This document shows, piece by piece, positions 31,179 to 41,814 of a DNA stretch of 64,000 bases. The notes beneath the pieces are model-generated. The model did no database searches. It had not been told where the DNA came from and was given only the letters and a program-made list of their open reading frames with translations. The position numbers and the translations under genes are program-made. This DNA comes from Aradus depressus (Eukaryota > Arthropoda > Insecta > Hemiptera > Aradidae): positions 6,448,001 through 6,512,000 of the forward strand of contig OY759214.1 in NCBI GenBank assembly GCA_963662175.1. The letters are read 5' to 3'. The first letter of the stretch is position 1; each line of letters begins with the position of its first letter.

Positions 31179-31726
31179 GACCTAAAATGGGTCTTCCCAT
31201 TCTCTCGTCTACAATATTTCCTAGCCTCCTTCCTCTATCAAACCATATCTTCCCAAAAGCCCTCCTATATCTCCCAAATACTCCAATTTAAATCCCATAT
31301 CCACCAGAAAGTCACTAGATCCCGTCCCTCTGATCTTTACCTCCCTTCCCACAGGACAACAACCTATCACTCCTTCCTTATCCAGGCTAACTCCCTCTGG
31401 AACTCTCTCCCTCTCCAGATCCGCCATGCTCCTACTCTTTATTCATTTAAGTCCCTACTTTTCCACTACCTCCAATTCAACAAACCATACCATTATTCAT
31501 ACTTTGTTTTTCTAATTTTTTTTTCTCTTCATTATTTTTTCATTTGTTTATTACATTGTTTTATTCATTGCCTCTTTTTAATATTTATTCCTAGAGACCT
31601 CTTTTCTTTTATTTTTATTCTGCCTCAATTGGTTGATACTTGTATACTTTTGTATATTTCTTATGTTGTATATTCTTAGGGGACATATGTCCCAGAATAA
31701 AGATTATTTTTCATTTCATTTCATAG
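31179..31726 (+). pseudogene. LINE ORF2 C-terminus and 3' UTR
   Basis: One open frame without a start runs 31179-31679. SRLQYFLASFLYQ, PSYISQILQF, then RTTTYHSFLIQANSLWNSLP and PTLYSFKSLLFHYL follow the pattern of the last part of non-LTR (CR1/Jockey-like) proteins, where R-x-SF...WN-x-LP...FK is conserved. The last 70 codons are T-rich and are probably 3' UTR read through. The element ends with GTCCCAGAATAAAGATTA and three ATTTC units (31706-31725), a LINE-style tail. It is 5'-truncated, with an intact short frame, and sits in the third candidate intron of the receptor-like gene. Confidence 0.65.
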
Positions 31727-31732
31727 AGAACG

Positions 31733-31945
31733 TGCCGGTAGCTCAAATGTAGCGTGCTTGTTTACTGAGCTCAAGATCGCGGGTTCGTTACCCCTCCGAA
31801 ACTTTTAAGTTTTTTATCTAGGAGGTAAAAAAAACCTTGAGCACAATGTCCTTCAGAGGGGACGTTAAGCGATGGTCCCGAGCCTGTACGATATCAGGTA
31901 ACTCGTTAAAGACTCCTTCCTAAGTCGTGCTCAGATCGACTGTTA
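31733..31945 (+). repeat. SINE-A with recognisable head
   Basis: GTGCCGGTAGCTCAAATGTA (A box), GCGGGTTCGTTACCCC (B box with changes), then GCACAATGTCCTTC, TTAAGCGATGGTCCCGAGCC and GGTAACTCGTTAAAGA. The 3' half is missing. Confidence 0.75.
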
Positions 31946-32848
31946 TCTTATATGTTAACTCAATTTTTTTGTTCCAAGTTTCGATAATAGTTGAATAATG
32001 GCGAAAGTCAATAAAAATATTATAAATATATTTTGTGAAGACGGAAGGCCAATTTGTTGTTTGTTTCAAACAAGTGAACATTATACAAGGATATTTTTCT
32101 TCAACTTCAAAATAAGAGGTTGTAATTTAAGTTTTTTGGTCAATAGCGATGTTATAGGATGTTTCGAAGTACAAAATTCAAGAAATAAATTTACATAAAT
32201 TGTCATTAGACTCACCAAGATTAAAAGTTATTATAAAATAAAAATTAGATAAGGAGTCATAATATTATTTATTTATGTCGAGGAGTCTAATGTCGATTTA
32301 TGTAAATTTATTTAGTTCACCTTATGAAGAAGTATGTTTTATTTATTTATTTCAAGTTGCCTTAATATGTCCGCTTTCCTAAATTTGGAAGTTACTTTAG
32401 TAGTTTAAAAAAATAAAAAGAAAAAGTTTAACTACATAAAAATATGTATTTAAATGGCGTGTAGAGAGTTGGTCTGCTTTCCTATCTGAACAGTTGAATT
32501 GCAAAAGAGTCTAAGTACCAAAAAAGTAAATTTTTGGTAAGAGAATAAAAAAGCAGAAGGTACTATATGACATAGGCTTGCAATACAGAAAAGGGTCCAA
32601 GTCACAATCAGGCCAGTCGCGTACTTTTCTGCGGTTTAAGCAAACTGTCGAACAGAAAACGGTCAGAGGAGGAGAAACTTTCTTCAAGGATAAACGTACT
32701 CTGTCACTTAGACCCCTTTTACCTCATATGATATAGTAGCTTCACTTAGACCCGAGTGTATTCTAACGGACTTTCAATCAGCTTTAGGTTGGAGTTTAGG
32801 CACTTTTTGATACAAAATACTATAAAAGCTGATTTTTACGCTTAGAGT
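31946..32848. other. Unassigned stretch
   Basis: 32341-32395 carries the short dispersed repeat seen at 23105. A duplicated phrase about AAATTTACATAAAT occurs near 32190 and, inverted, near 32300. No gene supported. Confidence 0.35.
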
Positions 32849-33009
32849 TAGTGACTCATGTCCGGGCTTTAACTATGAGGTCATATCGCCTACTACCAGA
32901 GCGCTCTATCGTTGCTCCGGTGGACATGAGCCCGACTCTACTTGGGGACTCGCCCAGGATAGGGTCTTTTTTCGAGTACCTGACATCACTCTGAGCTACC
33001 GGAGCGCGA
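32849..33009 (-). repeat. SINE-A with internal deletion
   Basis: Tail and central blocks are present (TCATGTCCGGGCTTTAAC, GGTGGACATGAGCCCG), then a jump to the head piece TGAGCTACCGGAGCG. Confidence 0.65.
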
Positions 33010-33267
33010 AGCTAGATTCTCGGGCACATCCGACTATTCACATGGTGGCAGTGAACCTTATACCGTTGACAAGACCGTTTAGGTAATTTTATTGAGATCA
33101 ATCTAGGGGAAAACTATAAGTGAATCAAAGTAGATAATGAATGCGGACTGTTTCATAATATAAGAAAATAACGAAAAGAGACCATTTACCGGATCTTTTA
33201 TTATACATAAGCCATCTTTGAAATTTTCATTATTGTTTGTATATTTTTTATGTACTTAATGTTTCAG

Positions 33268-33339
33268 GTTCTCTCTGGAGCGTTTACTTTCTTCTTCATA
33301 GGAATTGGATTTAGTTTGGGAATGTTGTGTAACGGGTAA
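33268..33339 (+). CDS. Candidate last exon of the receptor-like gene
   Basis: Acceptor TGTTTCAG precedes, then 23 codons (VLSGAFTFFFIGIGFSLGML...) in phase 0 forming one membrane span before TAA at 33337. The total would be 325 residues against about 350-450 for typical family members. The usual TY-(5 hydrophobic)-QF ending is absent, so either a further exon is missed or the gene is truncated. Confidence 0.28.
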   Translation, partial: VLSGAFTFFFIGIGFSLGMLCNG

Positions 33340-33467
33340 CGGGGTAACACCCTAGCAAAATTCGGCTGCTCCACTAATAGATTCTAGGATTATAAATAGC
33401 AAAAACTCAGACAAAAAGAAACACTACATATAATCATTATTTTTAGCGAATTTATATAAAATCAGAG

Positions 33468-33663
33468 AAGGTGGGTTCGCAACCCTGCCATTAAGTTTTT
33501 TTTTATCTGGGTGGTAATAAAAACCTTAAGCAAGTCGTTCTTCGGAACCCCTAACCTAGTTCACTAAACCTTGGTTAGCAAAACTTGGGACTCATTTAGT
33601 AGTAGTAGAGTCGGACTCATGTCCACCAGAGCAACGACACTATTACCTCTGAGCAACCAGCGC
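33468..33663 (+). repeat. SINE-A fragment, rearranged
   Basis: GTGGGTTCGCAACCCTG B-box region, T-run, CCTTAAGCAAGTCGTTCTTC, AGAGTCGGACTCATGTCC. The final GAGCAACCAGCGCC is a head-like piece in the opposite sense. Confidence 0.55.
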
Positions 33664-33837
33664 CTTCTGAAGTAATGAATGTATCGAAACTTTTACGAGG
33701 ATTTAGTCCTCGGGTAAATCAACTACTGATTCTTTGTCAAAATATATAATTTGTAAATAAATTATAATTATATATCGATCAATTTTTCTTGTTATTCCCC
33801 CATTTATTACATTATATATATATATATATATATATCT

Positions 33838-34906
33838 GGTGTTTGGGCAAAAGGGCTTAGGTCAGAATAAGTCTTGTGATCCAAAGGACAAGTGCATTTA
33901 AATATTTTTACCATATGTAACTGTGATAATAATTATCTAAAATAAATTTTAAAAAATTTAAGTATAAATAATAATTGAAATAATAAAACTAATAATAATT
34001 AAATAAACAAATAAAATCAATTAAAATTAATACATTTGCTGTAGAAATTATATCTCTCAAGTATCTTACTTCATTTAGATTTATACAGTAGTTTCCGAAA
34101 AGGGCCCTAAAAAAATATCAAAAGTTCAAGACTAAGAAATGGCACGTAAATTAAAAAAAATTCAATAAACAAACTTCTCATTTGAATTTCTAAAGAGATG
34201 CCATATTGTTTTTCTAAATTTTGCAAAAATATTAAATCTAATCCAAAGGTATCAATTATCTTACTGGGCCAACAGGGAAAATGAATAGCATAGAATTACT
34301 AGAACAAATAATTGGGTTTATTTACTTAAACTATATAATAAAATTAATAACTAAGAGATTTAAAAAAAAAAATCAAATTATCTACAAAAAGAAATTTTAC
34401 AACCTAATTTTTTTATTTTTGTTTTAGTCTCTTTTCTTTCTAAATACTGGCCATTCTTCAAATTTAAGTTATTTTAGGGCATATAAATCATATAATTAAA
34501 TTAATGTACCTCCTTTGCGCATCTATTTCAATTAAAACTCCAATTAATCACAATTAATTCACTACAACTTAGTTCTCCACACCTTAAGCCTAAACTCTCA
34601 CTCCATCTCAACTCAGACCCTCCAACCTTCGACTCCTCTACACTAATTAAAAACAGCTGATGGTCATGTTTTGTTTTTTATTCGTGGTTTCTTTTAAAAC
34701 AATGTGCATTCATATTACTACTCACCAATTTAGTTGCTTCTTTGTTTTTGTTTTTTTTATAAATAAGTACAATTAATTTTTATAATATTAATAATTTGAA
34801 TGTGTATATTTTTTATACATCACAGTAATTGATTGTTGGAATATTTTTACTTTGTTTATATTTAATACTTAATATTATACGACTTAATCCCTTTTGCCCA
34901 AACACC
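33838..34906. mobile_element. Inverted-repeat element hosting a family T copy
   Basis: GGTGTTTGGGCAAAAGGG at 33838-33855 and its exact complement at 34889-34906. Outside the nested family T element only about 165 bases of its own remain. Flanks are (TA)n-like, so the target duplication is unclear. Confidence 0.65.
33921..34825 (+). mobile_element. Family T element, copy 3, nested
   Basis: CTGTGATAATAATT start, TTATACATCACAG end, with TAA on both sides (33918-33920 and 34826-34828). Interior landmarks as in copy 1. A 3-bp TAA duplication would fit a PIF/Harbinger-type element, but other copies do not confirm it. Confidence 0.6.
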
Positions 34907-34929
34907 CGAGATATATTAATATAGATTAA

Positions 34930-35155
34930 GGAAAAGCATGAGATTAGAGAAGTGTCGACACGAATTTTTATATGTGAATCCAAAACCACATAGGGACGTC
35001 ACATTCCAATTTTCAGTCAAATCGGTCAAAGGGAAATGTGAGACTGAGGAGGGGTTCAACTCAAATACCCTAATAACTGTCGATGTAAACGAATATATCT
35101 ACATGAAATTTTGTATGATGGTATAAAAGTGTGATTCACCGACGTCACTTTGATG
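34930..35155 (+). repeat. Family R fragment
   Basis: GTGTCGACACGAATTTTTAT, CAATTTTCAGTCAAATCGGT and CTAATAACTGTCGATGTAA blocks. Confidence 0.55.
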
Positions 35156-35904
35156 GTTTTTCATTTTATTTATTTATTTATTTTAGTTAATACATAACCC
35201 TAAAAGGAGTTTTTAATATAAAACTGAAATTCTTTTAATTTGAAAGAAGCTCCTTAAAATTCTTCAGATGTGTATCTGGTTGTGTGAGGATTGGACGAGA
35301 AGAGGTTCAGGAGATGGTATCAGTGTGAAAGGAGAAGACAGAGGAGAGGGGTCCTCTCTGTCATCAGCCTGCCTAGGGCCTTATCAACAAGAAATTCGAA
35401 ACCTTGCAATCGTCGTGCATTTCCATGGACTTAGATGATTTTTTTCTAGATAAGTTCAAGGATATGTTTTCTAGATATGTTTTGTATCCAGAAACTGCGC
35501 GATGACATCATTTTTAAGCAGCTCATGATGTACATAATAATTTGTTATATAATTATGTATTCCTATCGTAGTGTTGGGAAAGTAGTTGTGTAATAGTTCA
35601 GAAATTCGATGTTGATTTTTCACTAGAATTACCTGTTTTCACTTGTCTCCTGTTTTAAGAAAATTGGAAAAAACTGTTAATGCATTTTCATCAATATAAG
35701 ATGAACCAATAACAAATTTATAATTTAGGCAAGATTATGGGATGTAAACCTTACAGGGGAACCACATCACTCTCATGCTTAAAATAAAAATATAATTTTA
35801 CTTCACTTTCTTTTGTTCAACCAAATTCTTTAATACAATGAAATTTTGGCACCCCGGGTGTGTTCTCAATTAATATTTAGGGGTTGTAAAATTGAATTAG
35901 AGGT
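35156..35904. other. Unassigned stretch with an R scrap
   Basis: 35578-35640 repeats the R start block (GTGTAATAGTTCAGAAATTC). No gene seen. Confidence 0.35.
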
Positions 35905-36177
35905 CCCCAGTAGCTCTGAGGTAGCCCGCTTGCCTACTGTGCTCAAAGTCGCAGTTTTTTTTTTTTATCTGGGGGGTGAGAAAACCTTGAGCACGTCATC
36001 CATAGGAAGGGATGGTAAGCGATGGTCCCGAGCCTGTACCATGTCAGGTTCTCATTAAAGATTCCTATCATTGGTCAATAAAACGGTAGGCAAAATTTAA
36101 GACTCGTCAGTGGAGTCGGGCTCATGTCACCAGAGCGATGAAAAAGCGCTCTTGTAGTAGGCAATATGGCCTCGTAC
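35905..36177 (+). repeat. SINE-A, long copy
   Basis: CCAGTAGCTCTGAGGTAG head, T-run where the B box should be, GAGCACGTCATCC, GGTCCCGAGCCTGTACC, GTCGGGCTCATGTC, GTAGTAGGCAATATGGCC. Confidence 0.7.
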
Positions 36178-36645
36178 CTTTCTCAGGGGGGTGGACCGGT
36201 CGCCTCTGATACTCCAAGTTAGCCAGATAACGGACAACTGTCACCGATGAGAACGGGCGTTACAAAACCCTTGCTTAAATGGAATCCAACATATTTTGAT
36301 GTTTCGATATAAAAGCATACCCACTCTCTGAAATCGATTTCGAGCCGTATGGGCTCAATGACTGGAAGAGTACCCGGGGGGGGGGGGGGGGGGGGGGGAG
36401 GGGGGTATTGTGAAGATGGGCGTGTTATTTGGCCATCATGTGAGAAGGAGGGAGAGGTCACGACTGGAAGGTCACGGCAGGCCGCCCCAAGCCGGGTCAC
36501 GAGGGGGCCCCACTCGAGGGTGGGGACCTGGACCAAGGGGGCGGAGTCCCTGCATGGGCCCCTCAGTGTAGTGGCTGCCTCCAGTCGGGCACCATCCCCT
36601 TCCTTGTCTCGGCTGGATTGGATTACCCAACTCAGGTACGAAATT
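36178..36645. other. GC-rich island with a 30-base G-run
   Basis: After G-runs at 36376-36405 comes about 230 bases of strikingly GC-rich DNA (GGGTCACGAGGGGGCC and GGGCGGAGTCCC), ending at CAACTCAG followed by GTACGA, a plausible donor. A 99-codon plus-strand frame spans it but begins with polyglycine and has no recognised domain. Possible exon, promoter or foreign repeat. Confidence 0.25.
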
Positions 36646-37185
36646 TAACACGTATTCTAAAGCGAGAGATTCGCGACTTCTGTGGTTTTCGAGAAATTTA
36701 TACTATTTTCAACTCTAAAATATAAATTATAAATAAAATTAATTAAGCTGGATATTTAATATCATCAAATAACGGAAATTGATGCAACTAACGAAGTTTT
36801 TAGTATTTTTAGTCTGCTTCCATTGAAATCGCTTTTAAGGGTTCCATAGGTGGAATGCAGTCTACGAAACAGTGTTTGACGTCTGTCCATCCATCTGCCC
36901 CCCCCCCCCCCCCCCCCCTCCCCCGAGTTATAGAATATTGAAAGATAGTTGAAGGGTGATATGTAGACCCAGCGAAAAATCGATAAGGCAAAATATAATG
37001 CGGCGAAAAGAAAATATTTAAGAAATACTAGCGTTTCGGGTGCAATTAGATAATTATAATTAGACTCTGTTCCAAAAAAATCCGCTTCAATCAACATATT
37101 TAATTAATTAGTCTATTTGGCCAATTAAAGTATAGCTAGTAGCAAGGTACAGCTGCAACATTAATTTATGTTTGAAAATATAACT
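36646..37185. other. AT-rich stretch with a poly-C run
   Basis: C-run at 36898-36918. No gene. The glycine-rich frames on the minus strand are artefacts of the run. Confidence 0.45.
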
Positions 37186-37405
37186 TGTGATGTGGCCATG
37201 AGAGGACTTTCTTATACCATCTTTCTCCCCCTTCTCAAAATTATTTCGTGCTGGCATTACTGGGTATAAGAATGTCTACTCTCAAGATAACGCTGTGCAA
37301 TGACACCAAAATGAAATGACTTTGAGATGGGGAGAGTGTGATCTGTAAACGTTGTTGATAAAAGAAAATCCTGTAACCTGGCCTGAAAATCCTGGCCACA
37401 TCACA
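37186..37405. mobile_element. 220-bp MITE
   Basis: TGTGATGTGGCCATG start and CCTGGCCACATCACA end are inverted copies. The interior matches the split element at 20711-21262. Confidence 0.65.
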
Positions 37406-38159
37406 TATATTTTTCTTTATAATTGTTCAAAAAATTGCAAATAAACACATTTTAAATATGAGTTACTATAAAAAAATTACTTAGATATATTCCTTACAGA
37501 CATTTAGTTTACAATCTTCAGGGGGTATAACTTTTGTCATATTGAATCTACTTATTAGCGATTGGAAATTTTATAAGGAACAATTTTTGTAAGAATCAAT
37601 ATTTCGATAGGACTAACCGTTTTCGGGTAAATCAAGGAATCGTCTAAAAATATGTGTTTCACAACTACATTACAAGATGATTTTTTGGTATGTATCGAAA
37701 AACGGACGACTTATAAAAAATCATATTGCATATTAATTATGTATTCAATATTCTCTACAACTGTTACTCGAAAAGATTTTTGATAAGGTCATAAACATAA
37801 GCTGTATCTTGTAAAATGTAGTTAGTGTCCCGGGAAAAAGTTAGAACATGTGACCCCTTCATTCTAAATTTCAAGTTCATACAATTTTTTTTTTGCGATA
37901 GAGAGCTCACAACGGTTCAATCACACACACACACAGACAGACATCATCGTGAAAATGGTCAAAACGTATTCAGGGGACTTTGAAACGTGAAAATCAGTTG
38001 AAATCTTGAACTCGGATTTTCGCTAGATTTCAATACTTCGTTACACTGTAGGTTTAACGAAGTAATAAATTAATAAAACTTCATGGTAATTGACAGATGG
38101 GGATTGTAGCTAGGTAGAATTGTGTAGTATGTTGAAGTTAGTGTTCATTTGTTTGTTTT
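37406..38159. repeat. Probable LINE-type 3' non-coding repeat
   Basis: The phrases CGTTTTCGGGTAAATCAAGG, (AC)n with ACAGACAGACAT and TCAATACTTCGTTACA resemble 3' regions of insect LINE-derived repeats, and pieces recur near 43900-43980 and 45605-45700. The assignment is by impression only. Confidence 0.25.
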
Positions 38160-38225
38160 TGTGACTCATGCCCGGGCTTCAATTAAGAGGTCATATCGCT
38201 TACTAGTAGAGCGCATCTTCGAAAA
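38160..38225 (-). repeat. SINE-A tail fragment
   Basis: GACTCATGCCCGGGCTTC and GGTCATATCGCTTACTAG. Confidence 0.6.
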
Positions 38226-38334
38226 ACCGTGCTGGCCAAGAGATTCACCGGCGACTTTTTTCATTTATTAACAAATAATATATAACAGGTAATAAATATA
38301 GCTAGGATATAATGCTATTCAATTGAATATATTC

Positions 38335-38584
38335 ATATATATATATATATATAATCTTGCCTAGTTGTTCATAGTACATAATAAGTACTATATGTACATA
38401 ATAATATTATTATGTTTCGTTTAGCATTTTAACTCCACCAGTAGGAATTGTATATCAAATCCATATTGACAATGAAGAATAATAATAGTTTAATATGATT
38501 ACTTCTAGAGTAGAAAAAATAGGCAAATATAATAATAAAATAAAAATAAAAATGGTTGCGCATTGTAAATTATATTAATCTATA
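38335..38584. other. AT-rich stretch with (AT)n
   Basis: (TA)n at 38336-38353. Nothing else recognised. Confidence 0.4.
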
Positions 38585-38700
38585 GTCGACTCTCGATATA
38601 ACGTTACTCGATATAACGAAAAACTCGATATTACAAATTGAAGTCCTGATCCCTTGACAAAAACTCGAAATAGCGAAATAAGACATTACATTTCTGTACA
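38585..38700 (+). mobile_element. pogo/Tigger-like terminus
   Basis: AGTCGACTCTCGATATAACG followed by repeated CTCGATATAACG and CTCGAAATAGCG phrases is typical of the ends of pogo-type (Tc1/mariner superfamily) elements, next to TATA. No opposite end or transposase was found in the window. Confidence 0.5.
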
Positions 38701-38748
38701 TTCAGTTTTTAATCGATTTTTAAGATATGTTAGTTTAAAACACGCGGT

Positions 38749-38882
38749 ATTACGAAGTAGGAACGTATAAACACGCTGAATTACGAAGTAGGAACGTATA
38801 AACACGCTATATTACGAAGCAGGAACGTATAAACACGCTATATTACGAAGTAGGAACGTATAAACACGCTATATTACGAAGC
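38749..38882. repeat. 31-bp tandem repeat
   Basis: About 4.3 units of ATTACGAAGTAGGAACGTAT plus AAACACGCTAT, few differences. It lies just inside the pogo-like end and may be that element's sub-terminal repeat. Confidence 0.8.
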
Positions 38883-39734
38883 CAAAAAAATGATAATCCA
38901 TTGTTTACATCATTTATGTACATCAAAGTTTCCTTTATTTACATCATTCGAGTAAGGAACCTATCAAAATACAGTTCAAAATTCACTTTTCATATTTTCA
39001 CGTCTTGAGTTCTCCGTAATTCCAAAAAAGGGATTTTGGAAAACGTTTGTTGTGTTTTTTTAACACGATTCTGGTCAAAGAGCGAAATATTCTATAACTC
39101 CATATTTCTCAAATGGTAGGTACGATATAAAAGGAAGTTTTAGTTTCGTAGATATTTTGAATACTTTAAATGAGTTTTCTGTTTTTATTCTCATAATTTT
39201 TAATTGATTTTCATAGAAACTTTGATAGAAGATTACTTAGACAACACCAAAATAATTGAGTTAAAATTATCATATTGTACAATTGGCTAGAATTTGTAAT
39301 AAGAATAAAATTACAATTATTATAAAAACTGTAGCCGCAGACATTCCTTTGTGGCTTTTGGATATTGTAAAATTATTGTTAATAAAGTTTATTATTATTG
39401 TTAATATTTTACTTTACATGAAATAATCAATAGAAACCAAAACCAGACTGGTTAGCATAACAATAAGTTATAATTAAATAAATACAACAATTTTTTTTAT
39501 AGTATTGTCTATTCTACAAGGCATTTATATATAAACACTAATTTCGGCATTTTACCATCGACAGGTTTATACATAAATCAAGACCAAATTGTTAAAAATC
39601 TTATGGCGAAATGGGAAGGCAGTTTAGTATGTTTCTAAGATAAGAGATGGCACCACTTTCGGTGGTAAACTTTGCCCGCCTTTTTTCTCTAGTAAAAATA
39701 AATCCATTCTTAATCTGAAAACTGCATTTGCCTT
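38883..39734. other. AT-rich stretch
   Basis: No gene or repeat recognised. Confidence 0.4.
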
Positions 39735-39790
39735 AGTATGTTGGTCGAAACGATGGGTCGATAGTATGTTGGTCGAAACGATGGGTCGAT
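39735..39790. repeat. 28-bp exact tandem duplication
   Basis: AGTATGTTGGTCGAAACGAT plus GGGTCGAT, twice. Confidence 0.85.
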
Positions 39791-39807
39791 CGGCTTTTAT
39801 TTTTTGA

Positions 39808-39942
39808 CAAAAGAAACCCTACCCTTGGTGAATAAAAAATTTAGGGTAGGCAACATTTAGGACTTACCTAGCAGAGTCGGGCTCATCGTGATCACCACCA
39901 CGGTGACGAAGAGCGCTTTGGTAGTAGGCGATATGACCTCGA
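39808..39942 (+). repeat. SINE-A 3' fragment
   Basis: CTTGGTGAATAAAAAATTTA, GCAGAGTCGGGCTCATC, GAGCGCTTTGGTAGTAGGCG. Confidence 0.65.
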
Positions 39943-40984
39943 TGTTATTATTATTTTGTTTATCAGGTGAGTAAATGCTCCTAGAATATTTATGAACAGT
40001 TATGTGTACATATATCGTGAAAACTTTGTGATCGGTTCTGAGAGTCAACAATTTTTTGTTCTTTGATTTCATAATTATCTACACAATTTTGCGATTCACA
40101 TCAGAACAAACATTGTGTCTGTTTGTGTAGGTATCTGTCCCGTAAAACTTTGTCATACGCCTAATTGAAGAACCACTAAACACATTTTTATGAAACTTGG
40201 TGAATCCGTTTGTTATAATTTTACAAAATTGGGTAATAATGGAGGTTAGTTTCCGCTCAAACAAAGTACAGATAATGTTAACAATCAGATGAGGAATAAT
40301 TAAGCTAAGCTTACATTCAAGTTTGTGTAATTTTTGGACAATTATTTTATATACAATCTTATTCGCTTTGATTTCATTTTTATTTTATTTACATTTTTTT
40401 TTTTTTTTCAATAACAGATTACTTTTAAAACTATTTAAAAAATCATAAATAATCCTTATTATATTTTTATTTAATCCTGTAGCATGAAGCTGCAGGTGAT
40501 AAGTTCAAATTTCATAACTGCAGTGGAGTGCAGTCTATGTAACATAAGTTTTAATTGCTGGTTATTTCCTTTTCTTTTTATCCTATTTTTATATATATAT
40601 TATATATTTTTATATATTATACCTTATTTTTATTTTTCTTATTTTTATACCCGATTTGAAGGAATAACTGCAATAAGTACGGAAGAAAATACCATAGGTT
40701 ATTGGCATATTACTGTTTTACTTGTTAGCAAAATATTTTCAGATCTCCGATTTGATGCAGATCAATTTAAATGTTTTATTTAATTATTTTATTTTTTACT
40801 ACCATGTGGAACCTAAAAAACAATTTTTGTGCCTCCAAAAAAATATATTTTAATTTGCCTTAATGAATAGATTAAGGACTAGTTGTGTTCTTATCCTATA
40901 AAGATGAATTTATGGAGGTAGTTGTCTTTCTTAAGGCGAAGGACTACGACAGTCAGAAAAGTCTTCTATTCGTAGAATAGAGTT
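39943..40984. other. AT-rich stretch
   Basis: Open frames here (such as 40484-40783) are Ile/Phe/Tyr-rich products of AT-rich sequence. No gene supported. Confidence 0.4.
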
Positions 40985-41440
40985 TCCATGCGAAGTATAG
41001 TGGGAAGTTATGAAATTCGATGTTGAGTTTTACAAGGAATTTCTTATTTTCTGAACCCCAGATTTTTCAAAAAAAAAAAAAAAAAAGGAGTTGTGTCTGT
41101 AAATACTATAAGCCAAATAGAATGATTGTATTGACATAAAATTTCATATGTAAATTCAAAACCCAACAAAAAGGACACGTATTAATTCTCAGCAAAATCG
41201 GTCGAAGAGAAAGGAGGGATGAGAGGAGTGGGTGGATACATTAACCCTAATTTCTGCAAATGTTATCAATGTATCGACACAAAATTGTAGTTAGAGGATT
41301 TAGAAGATTTTATGTAAATCAATTATTGATTTTTTAGTACAAATGGACGATTGGCTTTGGAGGAGATAGGAAAGTTAATTGATTAATTCATGGTGGGGAA
41401 GTACACTACTGGTGATTCACCGAGAACATTTTTAAGTCTA
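40985..41440 (+). repeat. Family R copy
   Basis: GTATAGTGGGAAGTTATG start, TTGACATAAAATTTCATATG, GTCGAAGAGAAAGGAGGGAT, GTATCGACACAAAATTG, then the end block GGTGGGGAAGTACAC. Confidence 0.6.
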
Positions 41441-41559
41441 AGCTAAAAAGTTAATAACCATTTTATGTTTCGGCCCTTCCACGACCCCCTTCTCTTTCAA
41501 ATTTTAAGATATCATGTGGCCTATGTTTGAACTGGGCATATAATAATTTTTATATTAAC

Positions 41560-41795
41560 CTAAGTGTACCTGAGGTGAAAGGGTTTTACCAGAGGAAGGG
41601 GACCCTTTCACCTCAGGAACACTTAGGTTAATATAAATATGTATGCCTGGCAAATATCTGAATTATTGTTGAACATTCTGCTGACGATGGCGTAAGCCGA
41701 AACCAGTACACATTGAAGTATATGTTTGTAGAATTAGACAATGTAAGTGTTCCAAAAAGTATTTTATCTATCATTTTATTTTAACTGTTTAGTAC
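41560..41795 (+). mobile_element. Solo Penelope-type terminal repeat
   Basis: Matches 13310-13520 of element 2. It contains a 25-bp inverted repeat (CCTAAGTGTACCTGAGGTGA and its complement near 41610) and ends in GTATTTTATCTATCATTTTA. No coding part is attached. Confidence 0.6.
41671..41720 (+). ncRNA. Hammerhead-like motif, solo terminal repeat
   Basis: TG, core CTGACGA (41681-41687), extra T, helix II GGC/GCC (41689-41691 with 41696-41698) with a GTAA tetraloop, GAA, helix III AC/GT around CA (41702-41707), A at the cleavage position, CA pairing with TG. Outer helix I has mismatches. More intact than the copy at 13405. Confidence 0.45.
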
Positions 41796-41814
41796 TTTTT
41801 TTATATTTAGGGTC

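Noticed and set aside
36349..36648. 99-codon glycine-rich frame
   Set aside because: The start and first third lie in a G-run and no domain is seen. Only the composition change is kept as an observation.
40484..40783. 99-codon frame with membrane-like segments
   Set aside because: The hydrophobic residues come from T-rich, AT-rich DNA (Ile, Phe, Tyr, Leu). There are no family motifs.
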